IMG/VR virus record: IMGVR_UViG_3300034198_008242
Coordinates: 1 to 49,652 of that record
DNA: 49,652 nt
Strand: one strand, 5' to 3'
From: a virus
Every line of letters starts with the position of its first letter. Position 1 is the first letter of the stretch. A program made the translations under genes and the position numbers. This document shows, in pieces, positions 22,664-32,270 of the stretch. Under the pieces are notes generated by a model, which was given only the letters and a program-made list of their open reading frames with translations, ran no database searches and had not been told where the DNA came from.

Positions 22664-22890
22664 CAGCTCTCAGCCAGACCTCTGTCAGCCTCAAGCAACT
22701 GTGCTTCAATCTGAGCCTGAACTTCTTCCCAAAGGCTCTTCCAAGCCTCATCTTTAGTTTGTTCAGGACTAACAGTATAACGAGCACCGGCATCAATTCT
22801 CAGAGACTCATAATTACCAAGATTCCGTGTAATACCTACGGAGCACCAAATGGTATTCTCATCATCTTTTTCGGGCGTTAAATTAGCCAT
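22663..22890 (-). CDS. conserved-type hypothetical protein, 75 aa
   Basis: ATG at 22890 has GAGG eight bases upstream. The pattern IWCSVGITRNLGNYESLRID, then GARYTVSP and an acidic helix (SLWEEVQAQIEAQLLEADRG) is one I associate with small unknown genes in actinophage replication regions. It lies between the MerR-type and WhiB genes. Biochemical role unknown. Confidence 0.65.
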   Translation of the reverse strand: MANLTPEKDDENTIWCSVGITRNLGNYESLRIDAGARYTVSPEQTKDEAWKSLWEEVQAQIEAQLLEADRGLAES

Positions 22891-23350
22891 TATCATTACC
22901 TCTTATATACATAGAGTCAAGCTTTCGCTTAACTGTGGATTTGTTTATGCCCGCAACATTTGTGTCTGCAGGCCTTCCTACAGGCTTCCTTCTGTTAAAG
23001 AATTCGGCCACAACTTCAATGTCTTCAGGAGAGTATATCCTAGTCCACGTCTTACCGTCGTGATTTAGAGCAATTTTTTCTACCTGTGGCAAAAGACCAT
23101 TGTTCTCATACTTGCGAATAGTAGCAGGTTTTCTGCCAACAATCCTAGCGACATCTCCTATCTTCAGAAGAGGCACAAGTAAACTAGGAGCATTTTCATA
23201 CTCAATAACTTCATTGCTATGAGAGTGATAATTTCGAACGATGACAAGATTCTTCATCCAATCTACTCTTATCACTCTCACAGCATTTCTATTAGGCATC
23301 CTATAAAGTTTGCCTACCTTTATCTTTACAAGATCAACTTCGTGATGCAC
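22883..23350 (-). CDS. MerR-type helix-turn-helix protein, 155 aa
   Basis: The central part LKIGDVARIVGRKPATIRKY followed by ENNGLLP and TRIYSPEDIEVVAEF is a MerR-like winged HTH. An N-terminal 60-residue beta-rich region (KLYRMPNRNAVRVIRVDWMK) precedes it and the C-terminus has a second basic segment (RRKPVGRPADT...KSTVKRKLDSM) resembling a recognition tail. The start is GTG at 23350 with a weak ribosome site. It may regulate phage or host promoters or serve as an excision-type accessory factor. Confidence 0.7.
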   Translation of the reverse strand: MHHEVDLVKIKVGKLYRMPNRNAVRVIRVDWMKNLVIVRNYHSHSNEVIEYENAPSLLVPLLKIGDVARIVGRKPATIRKYENNGLLPQVEKIALNHDGKTWTRIYSPEDIEVVAEFFNRRKPVGRPADTNVAGINKSTVKRKLDSMYIRGNDNG

Positions 23351-23537
23351 TTCTGATAACCGCTTCTGTCAATCTCTGCTTGAAGACTTCCCATTTCTTA
23401 TATTTGATATATCCCTTGTGGGAACAAATATAACATCCGAGTTGCATTATTCTTGTGTCGTTTTCATCATAGAAGTCTTCTTCTTCATAGATAAAGCCTC
23501 CACATCTTTTACATTTAAGTTGATAAGTGAGATTCAC
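23334..23537 (-). CDS. zinc-ribbon small protein, 67 aa
   Basis: Two CxxC pairs (CKRC near residue 9 and CYIC near 35) form a classical zinc ribbon. The rest is basic and aromatic (KGYIKYKKWEVFKQR). GTG at 23537 overlaps the holin stop as GTGA. It probably binds nucleic acid or protein; the function cannot be fixed. Confidence 0.65.
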   Translation of the reverse strand: MNLTYQLKCKRCGGFIYEEEDFYDENDTRIMQLGCYICSHKGYIKYKKWEVFKQRLTEAVIRSASRS

Positions 23538-23827
23538 TTAGATCCAACTCCAATCGATTCAAGCTTACTGTTGAGAGAAGTTCCACCGAAGTACTGCTGG
23601 TAGAAAACCTGAGCGACAGTGAAGACGACACCAAGATTAAGAAGAAGATCCTTCCAGTTCCCAAGATCGACACCATTGTCAATTGCGGTAATGCCAAAGG
23701 CAACAACCAGTGAAATAACCACCGAAACGCCCTGCTTCGCCTGTGCTGACCAATCGGTGTTCTTAAGATAAGAAACAATGAAAGGAACAACAAAGCCTGC
23801 AAGTGCTGCTACGCCTAAAGTATTCAT
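23534..23827 (-). CDS. holin-like membrane protein
   Basis: Three hydrophobic spans are visible: LGVAALAGFVVPFIVSYL, GVSVVISLVVAFGITAI and LLLNLGVVFTVAQVFY. The short N-terminus and polar C-terminus (GTSLNSKLESIGVGSK) fit small holins that open the membrane at lysis. ATG at 23827 is preferred to the GTG at 23836 since GGAGG is better spaced. The lysin gene is far away (near 4 kb), so the pairing is inference. Confidence 0.75.
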   Translation of the reverse strand: MNTLGVAALAGFVVPFIVSYLKNTDWSAQAKQGVSVVISLVVAFGITAIDNGVDLGNWKDLLLNLGVVFTVAQVFYQQYFGGTSLNSKLESIGVGSK

Positions 23828-23840
23828 ATAATTCACCTCC

Positions 23841-25079
23841 TCAGATGATTTCCAAGTCCCGATAGGGACGATTAGTTTTATCTACAACGAAAGTAAGTGT
23901 ACCAGTTCTAGAGTCAACACCAGTCAAATCTTTGAACCACTCACTCCCGCCGTCCATAGCCGGACACTGCATATGGATCTTAGTTCTATCATGTTCAATA
24001 ATAGAAAAATGATGATAATGTCCAGTTATAAGAATATTTACATGGCCAATCGGATTATTCGCAAACGTCTGCGCCTTCCACCACTCCTTAACCTTTTTCT
24101 GAGGATCAGCGCCATTGCTAGTTACATGACCATGAGCAAAGCCCAAATAGGTTCCATTAGTTTCTATCACCAAAGAAATTTCATCCTCAGGAATAATAAA
24201 TTTAACATGGCCATAAGCCTCGGGGTTGGCGGAGAGGATCTCTGCAACCATTTCGAAGACAGCGACATCATCGTTATCTCCCCTAGTTGTGAAGGCTTTT
24301 CCTGAGCTATTTCGATTCTCCCCATGATTGCCCGGAACTGAGACAATCAGAACTTCGGGGAACATCTTTGACCAAGTAGTAACCGCCTTAGTCAAAAGAC
24401 GGCGAAGGACACGGATCTGCTGTCTACGATTCAACTGGACGGTGAACGTCTGACTAGCGTAATGTCCTTCGCAGTTCTCCACCATATCACCGATACCGGC
24501 GACAACTAGCGTTTTCATCTTTCGCCCTGACTTCTGGAGTTCGCGGATACGCTCAGTCACACCATCAATCATATCTAAGATGCGCGTGATAGTTCCGTCA
24601 GTTCCATCCCCATCAGCCTTTCCAAGCTGCCAATCTGAAAGGCACACAACAAAAGTTGAGTCACCATCAGCATTCTTTTCTGTCAAAGGACGATGCTTCT
24701 TAATGAGAGTCACAAGATCTTTGTAATCTTCGTCACGATACTGAGTTTCCCTCTTAGCCCTAATGCCTATCTTATAAGAATAAAGTCTCTTGACTTCTCC
24801 CTCACCAGCATTAGCATCCCAAGAAGAAATCTTGACAGGCTCAATAACTTCATACATCTGAGGATCGTATCCAAGTTCCGCAAGAAGCTCGTCCCAATCC
24901 TTCACAGGCTCGCTATAAACTTCTGAGGTAACTTGAACCTCTTCTCCATCCCAATCAACGCTAGGCTTAAGCGCAGCAGGTGGCTTTATGGTTGTCTCTT
25001 TCTTAGGTGGAATATATTCCTTGCCGTCAAGATTAGGGAGATTTAAAGACTCGTCTCCCTCATAAGAAAAATGTTTCAT
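23841..25079 (-). CDS. calcineurin-like metallophosphoesterase
   Basis: The metal motifs appear in order: CLSDWQLGK, GIGDMVEN, VPGNHGEN, FAHGHV and ITGHYHH, which is the calcineurin-like set D-x-H variant, GDxxx, GNHE, GHxH. A 110-residue polar N-terminus precedes them. The substrate (DNA, cyclic nucleotide or protein phosphate) is unknown. It lies between tail genes and the holin. GGAAGG upstream supports the ATG at 25079. Confidence 0.85.
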   Translation of the reverse strand: MKHFSYEGDESLNLPNLDGKEYIPPKKETTIKPPAALKPSVDWDGEEVQVTSEVYSEPVKDWDELLAELGYDPQMYEVIEPVKISSWDANAGEGEVKRLYSYKIGIRAKRETQYRDEDYKDLVTLIKKHRPLTEKNADGDSTFVVCLSDWQLGKADGDGTDGTITRILDMIDGVTERIRELQKSGRKMKTLVVAGIGDMVENCEGHYASQTFTVQLNRRQQIRVLRRLLTKAVTTWSKMFPEVLIVSVPGNHGENRNSSGKAFTTRGDNDDVAVFEMVAEILSANPEAYGHVKFIIPEDEISLVIETNGTYLGFAHGHVTSNGADPQKKVKEWWKAQTFANNPIGHVNILITGHYHHFSIIEHDRTKIHMQCPAMDGGSEWFKDLTGVDSRTGTLTFVVDKTNRPYRDLEII

Positions 25080-25534
25080 GAATTTTTACCTTCCAATTCG
25101 TTAGACTCAAGTGTAGCAGCATTCTCCGGAGATTTTGCAAATTTGCCACCTTTTGTTCTTTTCCCATTTTTCGCTCGTTCCTTAGCAAGTTCGCCCGTTT
25201 TTTTCTTGCGGTCTTTACTTTGCTTTTTCCCTTCACGATGAATGGCACTATGCTCCGGCACAGTGGTTAAAAAAAGATTTTCCGGACGATTATCCAGTTT
25301 GATTTCATTTATATGATGAATAGTTTCCCAAGACTCAAGTATTCTATTCAAAAATTTTTCAACAACAAGGCGATGTTCATAAACATAGCCATGATTACTA
25401 TGAGGATGCTCAGTATTAAGAACCCTTATATAGCCTTTATCATCAATATATCTGCCACCATTGAAATTTGGATTCTTGTGACCAAAGTTCTCTTTTCCCC
25501 AAGCAATACTATTTCTTCTAGAAGCTAATGACAT
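25076..25534 (-). CDS. HNH endonuclease, free-standing
   Basis: The core YEHRLVVEKFLNRILESWE followed by TIHHINEIKLDNRPENL is the HNH_3-type fold, with the HH of the ββα-metal site and the downstream Asn. The Lys-rich tail (KKQSKDRKKKTGELAKER) should bind DNA. It lies between tail and phosphoesterase genes and overlaps the latter by 4 bases, looking like an insertion into a once continuous operon. No strong ribosome binding site is seen. Confidence 0.85.
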   Translation of the reverse strand: MSLASRRNSIAWGKENFGHKNPNFNGGRYIDDKGYIRVLNTEHPHSNHGYVYEHRLVVEKFLNRILESWETIHHINEIKLDNRPENLFLTTVPEHSAIHREGKKQSKDRKKKTGELAKERAKNGKRTKGGKFAKSPENAATLESNELEGKNS

Positions 25535-25537
25535 TGA

Positions 25538-26071
25538 TCAAGCCCCGTCTATATATGGACCAATATCCTCAACTAAGATCCACACATAAGGCGTTGGCAC
25601 ATAAAAAAGACTTCCAACTGCTCCCTTGCCAGATACAACTAAATCAAGAGTGTGATTTCCTTTGATAAGAGCAGGAGAAACTATATGAATAAGCTCGGCT
25701 ACAGGCCTGCCGTATGCAACAGAAGGGCTTAACGCAGAACAAACTCCTGTAGCCTTAGGTCCAACATCAATACCATCAATTTGAACAGATAAGTTCATTA
25801 TCTCGCCAGTTACAGTTGATTCAAACGTACCGCAAGTAACAGTAATTTTTACAAGCCTACTATCATCAACGGCAAAGGGTATATTTAAATTTAGATTATA
25901 AGGAGCATTCTGAGCAAGAACTGCAATACCAGTTTTATAGGTAGCAAGAACTCCCTTAGGAATTTTTCTTAATTCATCTTTATTATATTGATCATTAAGC
26001 ATCATATAGTTTAACTTATCGTAAGATACTGGAGTATTGTCGCCAAATCTTACACTCTGAAATTTTGCCAT
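25538..26071 (-). CDS. tail-tip protein, paralog 1 of 3
   Basis: The N-terminus reads FQSVRFGDNTPVSYDKLNYM then MLNDQYN, which parallels the next two genes (W/F-x-D-x-T-P-L-D...L..M..ND). The remainder is beta-rich and ends VWILVEDIGPYIDGA, again shared. It is likely a small minor tail protein on the tip or fibres made by the large protein upstream. Length 177 aa. The host receptor contact is inference. Confidence 0.7.
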   Translation of the reverse strand: MAKFQSVRFGDNTPVSYDKLNYMMLNDQYNKDELRKIPKGVLATYKTGIAVLAQNAPYNLNLNIPFAVDDSRLVKITVTCGTFESTVTGEIMNLSVQIDGIDVGPKATGVCSALSPSVAYGRPVAELIHIVSPALIKGNHTLDLVVSGKGAVGSLFYVPTPYVWILVEDIGPYIDGA

Positions 26072-26080
26072 AAACTTACC

Positions 26081-26623
26081 TCAATAAATCTTGTTAGCTG
26101 GAAGCTCTGTATTTTGCCCTAAATCTTCAACAAAAAGAGAAGATCCTGCTTCTATATAGGCTGTATTTGTGCCTGCTGCTGTTACTTGACAATATATATT
26201 TATTGTATGATATCCTTTTTCTAAATCATATATTGCTGAAGTAAGGGAAGGAAGTCCCGTTGCTGCCCCACTATTTCTTTGATGAACAACTATTTGCTGC
26301 GAAGAAGAGAAGTTTCCAGAGACAGAAAAATAAAATCTAAACTTATTCCAAATAGTGTCGCTAGCAGCACTAAAAATACCGCAAGGAGCAAAAGTAACTT
26401 TAATAATTCTATTTTCTCTTACATAAAAAGATCCTGAAGTAGCAAATACATTTCCGCTGGCCGTCAAACTTTTATTTGATGTCAATGTGTCTTCATATAA
26501 AAGTCCATCTGCGGATTTAGAAACTAAATCATAAAGATTCTGATCATTCTCAGACATTGCATATAATCTCTGATGATCTAGTGGAGTTGAATCATTCCAT
26601 TGGACAAACTTATAATTACTCAT
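26081..26623 (-). CDS. tail-tip protein, paralog 2 of 3
   Basis: It opens YKFVQWNDSTPLDHQRLYAM and closes SSLFVEDLGQNTELPANKIY, the two ends shared with its neighbours. The middle (about residues 40-150) is divergent and beta-rich, with Ser/Thr-rich strands. It fits a decoration or receptor-binding module. Length 180 aa. Confidence 0.7.
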   Translation of the reverse strand: MSNYKFVQWNDSTPLDHQRLYAMSENDQNLYDLVSKSADGLLYEDTLTSNKSLTASGNVFATSGSFYVRENRIIKVTFAPCGIFSAASDTIWNKFRFYFSVSGNFSSSQQIVVHQRNSGAATGLPSLTSAIYDLEKGYHTINIYCQVTAAGTNTAYIEAGSSLFVEDLGQNTELPANKIY

Positions 26624-26629
26624 CTTATC

Positions 26630-27142
26630 CTACGCATCCATATTCTTTCCCAAGTCTTGAATGAGCAGAAGCGCTCCGCTTGGAAGTGTTATATTAGTTG
26701 TTGTTGCACTTATAATCTTATACTTTACGGAAATTGTATGACTTCCTTCAGCAAGTGACGATGAGTAATAGACATTTTCAGAAATCACATCTTCCTCCGC
26801 TGAGCCAATCGTACTTGTCTTTGCATAAGAATATACATCATCAATCACAAGATTTATCTGAAGTTTAGCTGATACTAGAGAAGAGTTCGCAGTAAAAGGA
26901 TATAACTGAATTTTTATATGACGATTAGCCTCAACATCAAACTGCAAAGAGTCAAATCCCTCAATAGAATTAAATGCCGTACTTGTTAAAGTTGCTGACT
27001 CAATCCTCTTCCATAAAAGAGTCCCTTTTGGCTTTTGATCTATCAGATCCCTGATTAACTCGTCATTAAGAGCCATAGCATTAAGAGCCTTGTAATCAAG
27101 TTCTGAAGCTTTTCCCCATCTTAAATATTGATATTCCGGCAT
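26630..27142 (-). CDS. tail-tip protein, paralog 3 of 3
   Basis: The start YQYLRWGKASELDYKALNAM plus ALNDELI and the end GALLLIQDLGKNMDA match the neighbours. The middle carries its own beta-rich sequence with SHTISVKYKIISATTTNI. It begins 2 bases below the 1708-residue tail protein, so the four genes likely make one tip structure. Length 170 aa. Confidence 0.7.
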   Translation of the reverse strand: MPEYQYLRWGKASELDYKALNAMALNDELIRDLIDQKPKGTLLWKRIESATLTSTAFNSIEGFDSLQFDVEANRHIKIQLYPFTANSSLVSAKLQINLVIDDVYSYAKTSTIGSAEEDVISENVYYSSSLAEGSHTISVKYKIISATTTNITLPSGALLLIQDLGKNMDA

Positions 27143-27143
27143 A

Positions 27144-30100
27144 TTATGGTCCTGTAGTGTATTGAGATATCGACACAGCGCTAGAAGGAGGAAGGGCTAC
27201 GGAAGAACCGTACTTGATCTCCGGAGCGTCAATGGAGTCGCTGAACGTCTTGAGGTTTAAATCTTGCTGTATCCCTCCATCATAGCTCAAGGAAATACTC
27301 ATGATCCAGAATTTTTCATTCGTCATTCCAAAATCGGTGAAATTTGTTATTGTCACACAATCTCCAAGTTGCAAATGAGGAACGCCAATTGTGCTAATCT
27401 TGAACATCTTGACGGGGTTCTTGTAATATCCAATAATATGATCAGATACTAACTGTGCATAAAACTTATTACCAATAAATTTATTGTCAATTTGAATTTC
27501 TTTTAATCTGTATTTTCTAATATTTGAGGCTATCTCGGAAGTTACGTTTGTCAGACTCTCTTTTGCTGTATCACTCTTTACGGCAATCCCAGAAATTCTG
27601 AAGAAGTTATCGGACTGAGTGAGAGGATCTTTCCCCTCAAGGAATACTACATTGGTATAATAGTCTCCCCTAGCGTAGAAGTAATTTACCCCATTATCAG
27701 AATATGCTGAGGCCCCCGGATCTTTCAAGGAGACAGCAATCTTGGTGGAAAAAGAATCAGATACATAGTAGTCGATATCGACAAGGTTTTCGACAACCTC
27801 TTGAGTTACAAGAGGATAATTCACAACAACCGCGGGTGAGTCAGCATACTTAGCTTCATAATATCTCAGTTCTCTAGCGCGCGCCCCCGATGTATGCCAC
27901 GAAATTTCTGTATCAAAAGACCCTCTTGTAAGTTTGACAAGATTCTTCCCATCAATACCATCGTACTTAATAATCTCATTATCTATCTTAACATACCCAG
28001 ATAATGTCCAAATTGGATTATCAACATTCTCAAGAGGTATTGAAGTCGAAGAGGGAGTCAAGTCAGATGTAATAGAAGTGACAGCAAGAGACTCTCCCTG
28101 CTCGCTACTCCAGAGTGGCGAAGTAGAATTTGCATCAAAAGTAGACTTGTTTACCTTCACCGTAACTTTATTAGTCTGGACATCCGATGTATAGCTACCA
28201 GAAATAATATTTGTGCTATCAGAAAAATTGTATTGACTATTCTGATATCTATCGAACATTACGTCGTGAAGAATGTTTCTATACTCATATCTAAAATAAC
28301 CATACTCATCAAAATAAAACATACCAAGATCTGCTGTAGCAATTTCCAGCATTGAATCCCAATAGCTATTGTCACTAGTGTAGATATATTTAAAAGTTGG
28401 GATCACAGAAAGCGAGGCGGCGATATAATGGCTTTTAATCCTATCATTTGACAATGTATAGTCATAGTAGGAAAAGTTGCTAATATAAGTAGACATATCA
28501 GTCTCTAAATACGTCTGATGGTCTGTGATGGCAGATAGGGCGGATGGAATGGCCTGAGAGCCGACACTAACTCCATCAACAAAAAGCTCATACGTTACAA
28601 CCGCCCCTACAGTTTTCTTTGTGACAACCAAATGATGAGGAGACGTACAATCATAAAGACCACTTGTGATCTTAAAAAACGGTGGACTTGTTAACCACAG
28701 GCCAAATTCATATCGAACTTGCGTTCCGGTAACTCTATATCTTAAATCATAATTATAAACTCCAGAAGGTCTTACAGTAGTCAAAATTGAATAATCAGTG
28801 CTAGATGAAAGTGTAGTTGCATCTTTTACATAATGCATTATTTCTGTTGTAAAATTATTGTCATTTGAAAAAATGAAGTTTGAATCATCATCTTCGTTAT
28901 AAAGATAAATAGGGTATACAGTTCTATAAGAAGAATCTTTATACTCTGGAGTAAATGTCTGAATAGCAAAATCATCGATCTGCCTTTGAACATCGTCCTG
29001 AACACTAAGAACATCTGAATAAAGTAAACCAGAAGCTGACTCATCATTTACATGAGAAACGGCTCTACCGTACACAGAAGATGACTGATCATAAACCTCT
29101 TTATATGTACTAGTTACAATTCCCCAATTTGTCAAAAGACCTGATCCGATAGATGAAGTTACGTTTACTATAATATTTGGACTAGGGCTTGTGCCCTTCG
29201 ACAAAATTGTACCAGTCATATATTTAGAAGTATCATCAAGATAATATACTGTTACTGTATTACCTACTGTCAGAGCATTAAAATTAGCAATATCGCTATA
29301 AGTAAGATAAAAAGTTGCCGCTCCAGTTTGAATAGAATTAGATGTAGTAGAACGTAAATCATATACGTTTACGGTATCAAGATTCTTATCAAATGGAAAA
29401 TACACAGAAGGATCATCCAGAAATATAGACTCGCGATATTTATCATTAAAATAAATTTTTCTTCTAGGAAAACCGCTTCTCAGCAAGATATCTGAGATCG
29501 ATCTGCCTGCGCTAAGACCTTGAGAGACATATCCAGCAATAGTTTCTTCTTGCAAAAACTTTGAATAATCCCTAAACTTAACATCAACTTTCATTGACCC
29601 GTCATCAATTGACCAATCATCAACATACATTTCATATGCGACAGGAATTGTTTCAAAAGATTCTATTTTTTCAATATAATGATTTAAATATATGAATACA
29701 ACTGTATCTGGAAAGAGATAGTCCTTATATATAGAATCACCATACAAGTTGAAAGTAAGATCAGCATTGGACAAAGTGATAGAGCCGTTGTTTGCAGCAG
29801 TAGCTCCTAAAGGAAGCGATGCGTCATAATTTTCTCTAACCTTGTCAAAGTTAAAAGAAATAACGTAGTCACTTAAATCAACTTCCCAAATAGGATTGAT
29901 AGTATAAATTCTGCCAAAATCCCCCGGATTCACTGTGCTTACAGGAGTGATCTTGACTGAAGTGATAGACATATATTCATCCGCAGCAAGACCCAAGTCT
30001 GCCAATTCAAGGAAAACATAGGACTGTCCCGCAAAAGATTTGGTACCAGTAACAACAGTCGCATCTGCCTTTTCGACAGAAAAATTAAACGTAGCAACAG

Positions 30101-32270
30101 CACCCAAATAAAAACCTGTAGAGACTTTGATCCTATTGCAATTTTGTGCATCAAACTTCACTTTGATAAAATCTTGGTTAGCAAAAATTCCAGTAGAACT
30201 ATTAGACTTTACTCTAGTCATCCAGCTATAATTTTTCTCAATAGAACCTGTGCTATCAGGGGTATAACAGTAGTTGTTAGACTTAATTACATGATTATTT
30301 TTATTTAAAAAATTAGTAAAAGCATAAGCAAAAGTTTCTTCTTGTACCCCATCCACAGCGCGGGCTGCACTGGTGTATTTGTCTATGGTGTCAATTGCCA
30401 AAGTTCCTGCGTTAGAAATAAACGTATACATTGCCAATAAATCATCGGCAGCCAAGGCGTAATCAAACATTGAAAACTCTGATATATAACCATAAGTAAA
30501 ATGATAACCAGCAGCATCACCAAGAGTGGTACCTGCATAGTCCGCTCCAATAGTAAAGTATGGGATCAAACTAGTTGTTATATTTCTAAGAACAAAACCT
30601 GTAGCGAGTGTTGTTGAAGTATCAAGGACGCCATTGATATACAGAGATAGTGTTAAACCATTTTTTATTACTGATATTTGATAATTAGTTCCGGCAGATA
30701 AAGTAGCTGATGACGTGAGAGTTGTGACAGCAAGAGTTGCGTTATCTACAACTTTAATTCTTATCTTATTAGTGCTAACAATATATGAAATTTGGATTGC
30801 TGTTTTCTGAAGAGAGTCACCAAGCCAAAAAATTGTCTGAGTACCGGAGCCTGTGGCTGTTTTGTTAAAAAGAAAATTGTATGTAAAATTACTACAGTTA
30901 TTTATAGATGCAAATTGAGCAGATGTATTTGTATCTAAAGCAGTAGAAGAGTAATTATATTTAGCACCATTTAAAATCTCCATGCCAACAAGATAATTAA
31001 AACCGTAACCTGCAAAATAGTCAAAATAAAAATCTGCATAAGTAGTGGCGTTATAGGTATCTGCTCTATAGAATCCCAAGCCCACATTTTTCGCATCATT
31101 TGTTCTAAATATAGTATTGCTAACATACGAAGTGCCAAGCGTCGATACTGGTGACGAAGAGTTAGTTGGCTCGCTTGTTCCCATATCATACAGAGTAACC
31201 GTATTATACTTAGCTTCTAATCTATAATAGTTTGAACTAGAAAAAGATCCCGTTATAGTATTTAAAGTAGCAAAATCACCATTTACTCTTTTTTGAATAA
31301 GAATAGTGGTGGCAGCGGTTTGTATGGCAGAGATAAAATTATTTTCATCAACATATCTTACATATGCTCCTATACCATATGAACTTGCGGTGGCACCTTT
31401 TTTAAAATCAACAAAATGATCAAATCCTTGCACATTTTGATATATAGCCTTGACATTATCGTTAATAGTGTCAAGACGATAATACGCCTGATTGCTCGAA
31501 ATTTGCCACAAAGTAGAGTTAGCGTTAAAAGAATAAAGCGACATATCGTAATCAGCAACATCGCTACTTGTGCAATTGCCAAGACTCTGAGAGTCTGCTC
31601 TGTTAAATGTATCTATAATTCTCTTAGGTTCCAAAACTTCTATTACGGAATTAGAGAACTTGAAAGAGTTCATTGTCGTCGGAAGCAGAGAGTTGTAGAC
31701 TGGAACACCAGCAGTAGAGTCTCCCATTGCGAGAGATATTTTATTAGATCCGTAGTTCTTAATTCTATGTCCGCCAAGAGTATTGTAGTACAAGGTATGA
31801 ATGCCACTCTGAGTACCACTAGTATTTATTCTTCCAGTAGCTAAGTTGAATATGGCATTTGCTTGATTAGTATTAAGATTGAATGTATTAGCCCCCGGAT
31901 TCTGGACATAATAAGTTGTCTCAGAAGCAGAATTACTAGCAGTCAATCCCGTAGGAAGTGCCCCAGTTGTCTTCAAAATGACGGCAGTACCCGCAGCAAG
32001 GCCGTGTGATGCTATAGTAACCACAGCAGGCGTAGCTATGCTGACAGTAAACGTCTTACTAGTCTCATAAACATCGAACTCAGTTTTGTCAAACTTGTAA
32101 TAAAGCTGAGGATTCAAATCCAATGTTTGCTTTGAGTAAGAATGAGAAGAAGTATAAGTCTTGACATTCTCAAGATACCGCATATCTGACATCCAAGCCT
32201 TTACAGTTGGAGTAACAGTCTGATTCTCGCTATTAAGTTCACTAAGAAGATCATCCGAAATCGGAATCAT
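27144..32270 (-). CDS. large tail hub/fibre protein with two LamG-like domains
   Basis: At 1708 aa this is the second largest gene. Two concanavalin/LamG-like segments are visible: about residues 460-613 (NYQISVIKNGLTLSLYINGV; YGYISEFSMFDYALAADDL) and about 1140-1285 (HHLVVTKK; YELFVDGVSVGSQ; ISNFSYYDYTLSNDRI). Such domains bind sugars. The N-terminus (VTPTVKAWMSDMRYLENVKT) and the C-terminal part (LQLGDCVTITNFTDFGM; KFWIMSISLSYDGGIQ) resemble siphophage tail-hub proteins. It likely caps the tail and contacts the host glycan. Its start overlaps the upstream gene by 4 bases. Confidence 0.75.
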   Translation of the reverse strand: MIPISDDLLSELNSENQTVTPTVKAWMSDMRYLENVKTYTSSHSYSKQTLDLNPQLYYKFDKTEFDVYETSKTFTVSIATPAVVTIASHGLAAGTAVILKTTGALPTGLTASNSASETTYYVQNPGANTFNLNTNQANAIFNLATGRINTSGTQSGIHTLYYNTLGGHRIKNYGSNKISLAMGDSTAGVPVYNSLLPTTMNSFKFSNSVIEVLEPKRIIDTFNRADSQSLGNCTSSDVADYDMSLYSFNANSTLWQISSNQAYYRLDTINDNVKAIYQNVQGFDHFVDFKKGATASSYGIGAYVRYVDENNFISAIQTAATTILIQKRVNGDFATLNTITGSFSSSNYYRLEAKYNTVTLYDMGTSEPTNSSSPVSTLGTSYVSNTIFRTNDAKNVGLGFYRADTYNATTYADFYFDYFAGYGFNYLVGMEILNGAKYNYSSTALDTNTSAQFASINNCSNFTYNFLFNKTATGSGTQTIFWLGDSLQKTAIQISYIVSTNKIRIKVVDNATLAVTTLTSSATLSAGTNYQISVIKNGLTLSLYINGVLDTSTTLATGFVLRNITTSLIPYFTIGADYAGTTLGDAAGYHFTYGYISEFSMFDYALAADDLLAMYTFISNAGTLAIDTIDKYTSAARAVDGVQEETFAYAFTNFLNKNNHVIKSNNYCYTPDSTGSIEKNYSWMTRVKSNSSTGIFANQDFIKVKFDAQNCNRIKVSTGFYLGAVATFNFSVEKADATVVTGTKSFAGQSYVFLELADLGLAADEYMSITSVKITPVSTVNPGDFGRIYTINPIWEVDLSDYVISFNFDKVRENYDASLPLGATAANNGSITLSNADLTFNLYGDSIYKDYLFPDTVVFIYLNHYIEKIESFETIPVAYEMYVDDWSIDDGSMKVDVKFRDYSKFLQEETIAGYVSQGLSAGRSISDILLRSGFPRRKIYFNDKYRESIFLDDPSVYFPFDKNLDTVNVYDLRSTTSNSIQTGAATFYLTYSDIANFNALTVGNTVTVYYLDDTSKYMTGTILSKGTSPSPNIIVNVTSSIGSGLLTNWGIVTSTYKEVYDQSSSVYGRAVSHVNDESASGLLYSDVLSVQDDVQRQIDDFAIQTFTPEYKDSSYRTVYPIYLYNEDDDSNFIFSNDNNFTTEIMHYVKDATTLSSSTDYSILTTVRPSGVYNYDLRYRVTGTQVRYEFGLWLTSPPFFKITSGLYDCTSPHHLVVTKKTVGAVVTYELFVDGVSVGSQAIPSALSAITDHQTYLETDMSTYISNFSYYDYTLSNDRIKSHYIAASLSVIPTFKYIYTSDNSYWDSMLEIATADLGMFYFDEYGYFRYEYRNILHDVMFDRYQNSQYNFSDSTNIISGSYTSDVQTNKVTVKVNKSTFDANSTSPLWSSEQGESLAVTSITSDLTPSSTSIPLENVDNPIWTLSGYVKIDNEIIKYDGIDGKNLVKLTRGSFDTEISWHTSGARARELRYYEAKYADSPAVVVNYPLVTQEVVENLVDIDYYVSDSFSTKIAVSLKDPGASAYSDNGVNYFYARGDYYTNVVFLEGKDPLTQSDNFFRISGIAVKSDTAKESLTNVTSEIASNIRKYRLKEIQIDNKFIGNKFYAQLVSDHIIGYYKNPVKMFKISTIGVPHLQLGDCVTITNFTDFGMTNEKFWIMSISLSYDGGIQQDLNLKTFSDSIDAPEIKYGSSVALPPSSAVSISQYTTGP

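Noticed and set aside
23355-23375. Perfect TTGACA on the minus strand upstream of the MerR-type gene
   Set aside because: No -10 hexamer is found 15-19 bases downstream, so it is not supported as a promoter.
23515-23802. Alternative minus-strand frame over the holin gene
   Set aside because: It is Leu/Arg/Ser-rich noise, whereas the holin frame has spaced membrane spans and a strong ribosome site.
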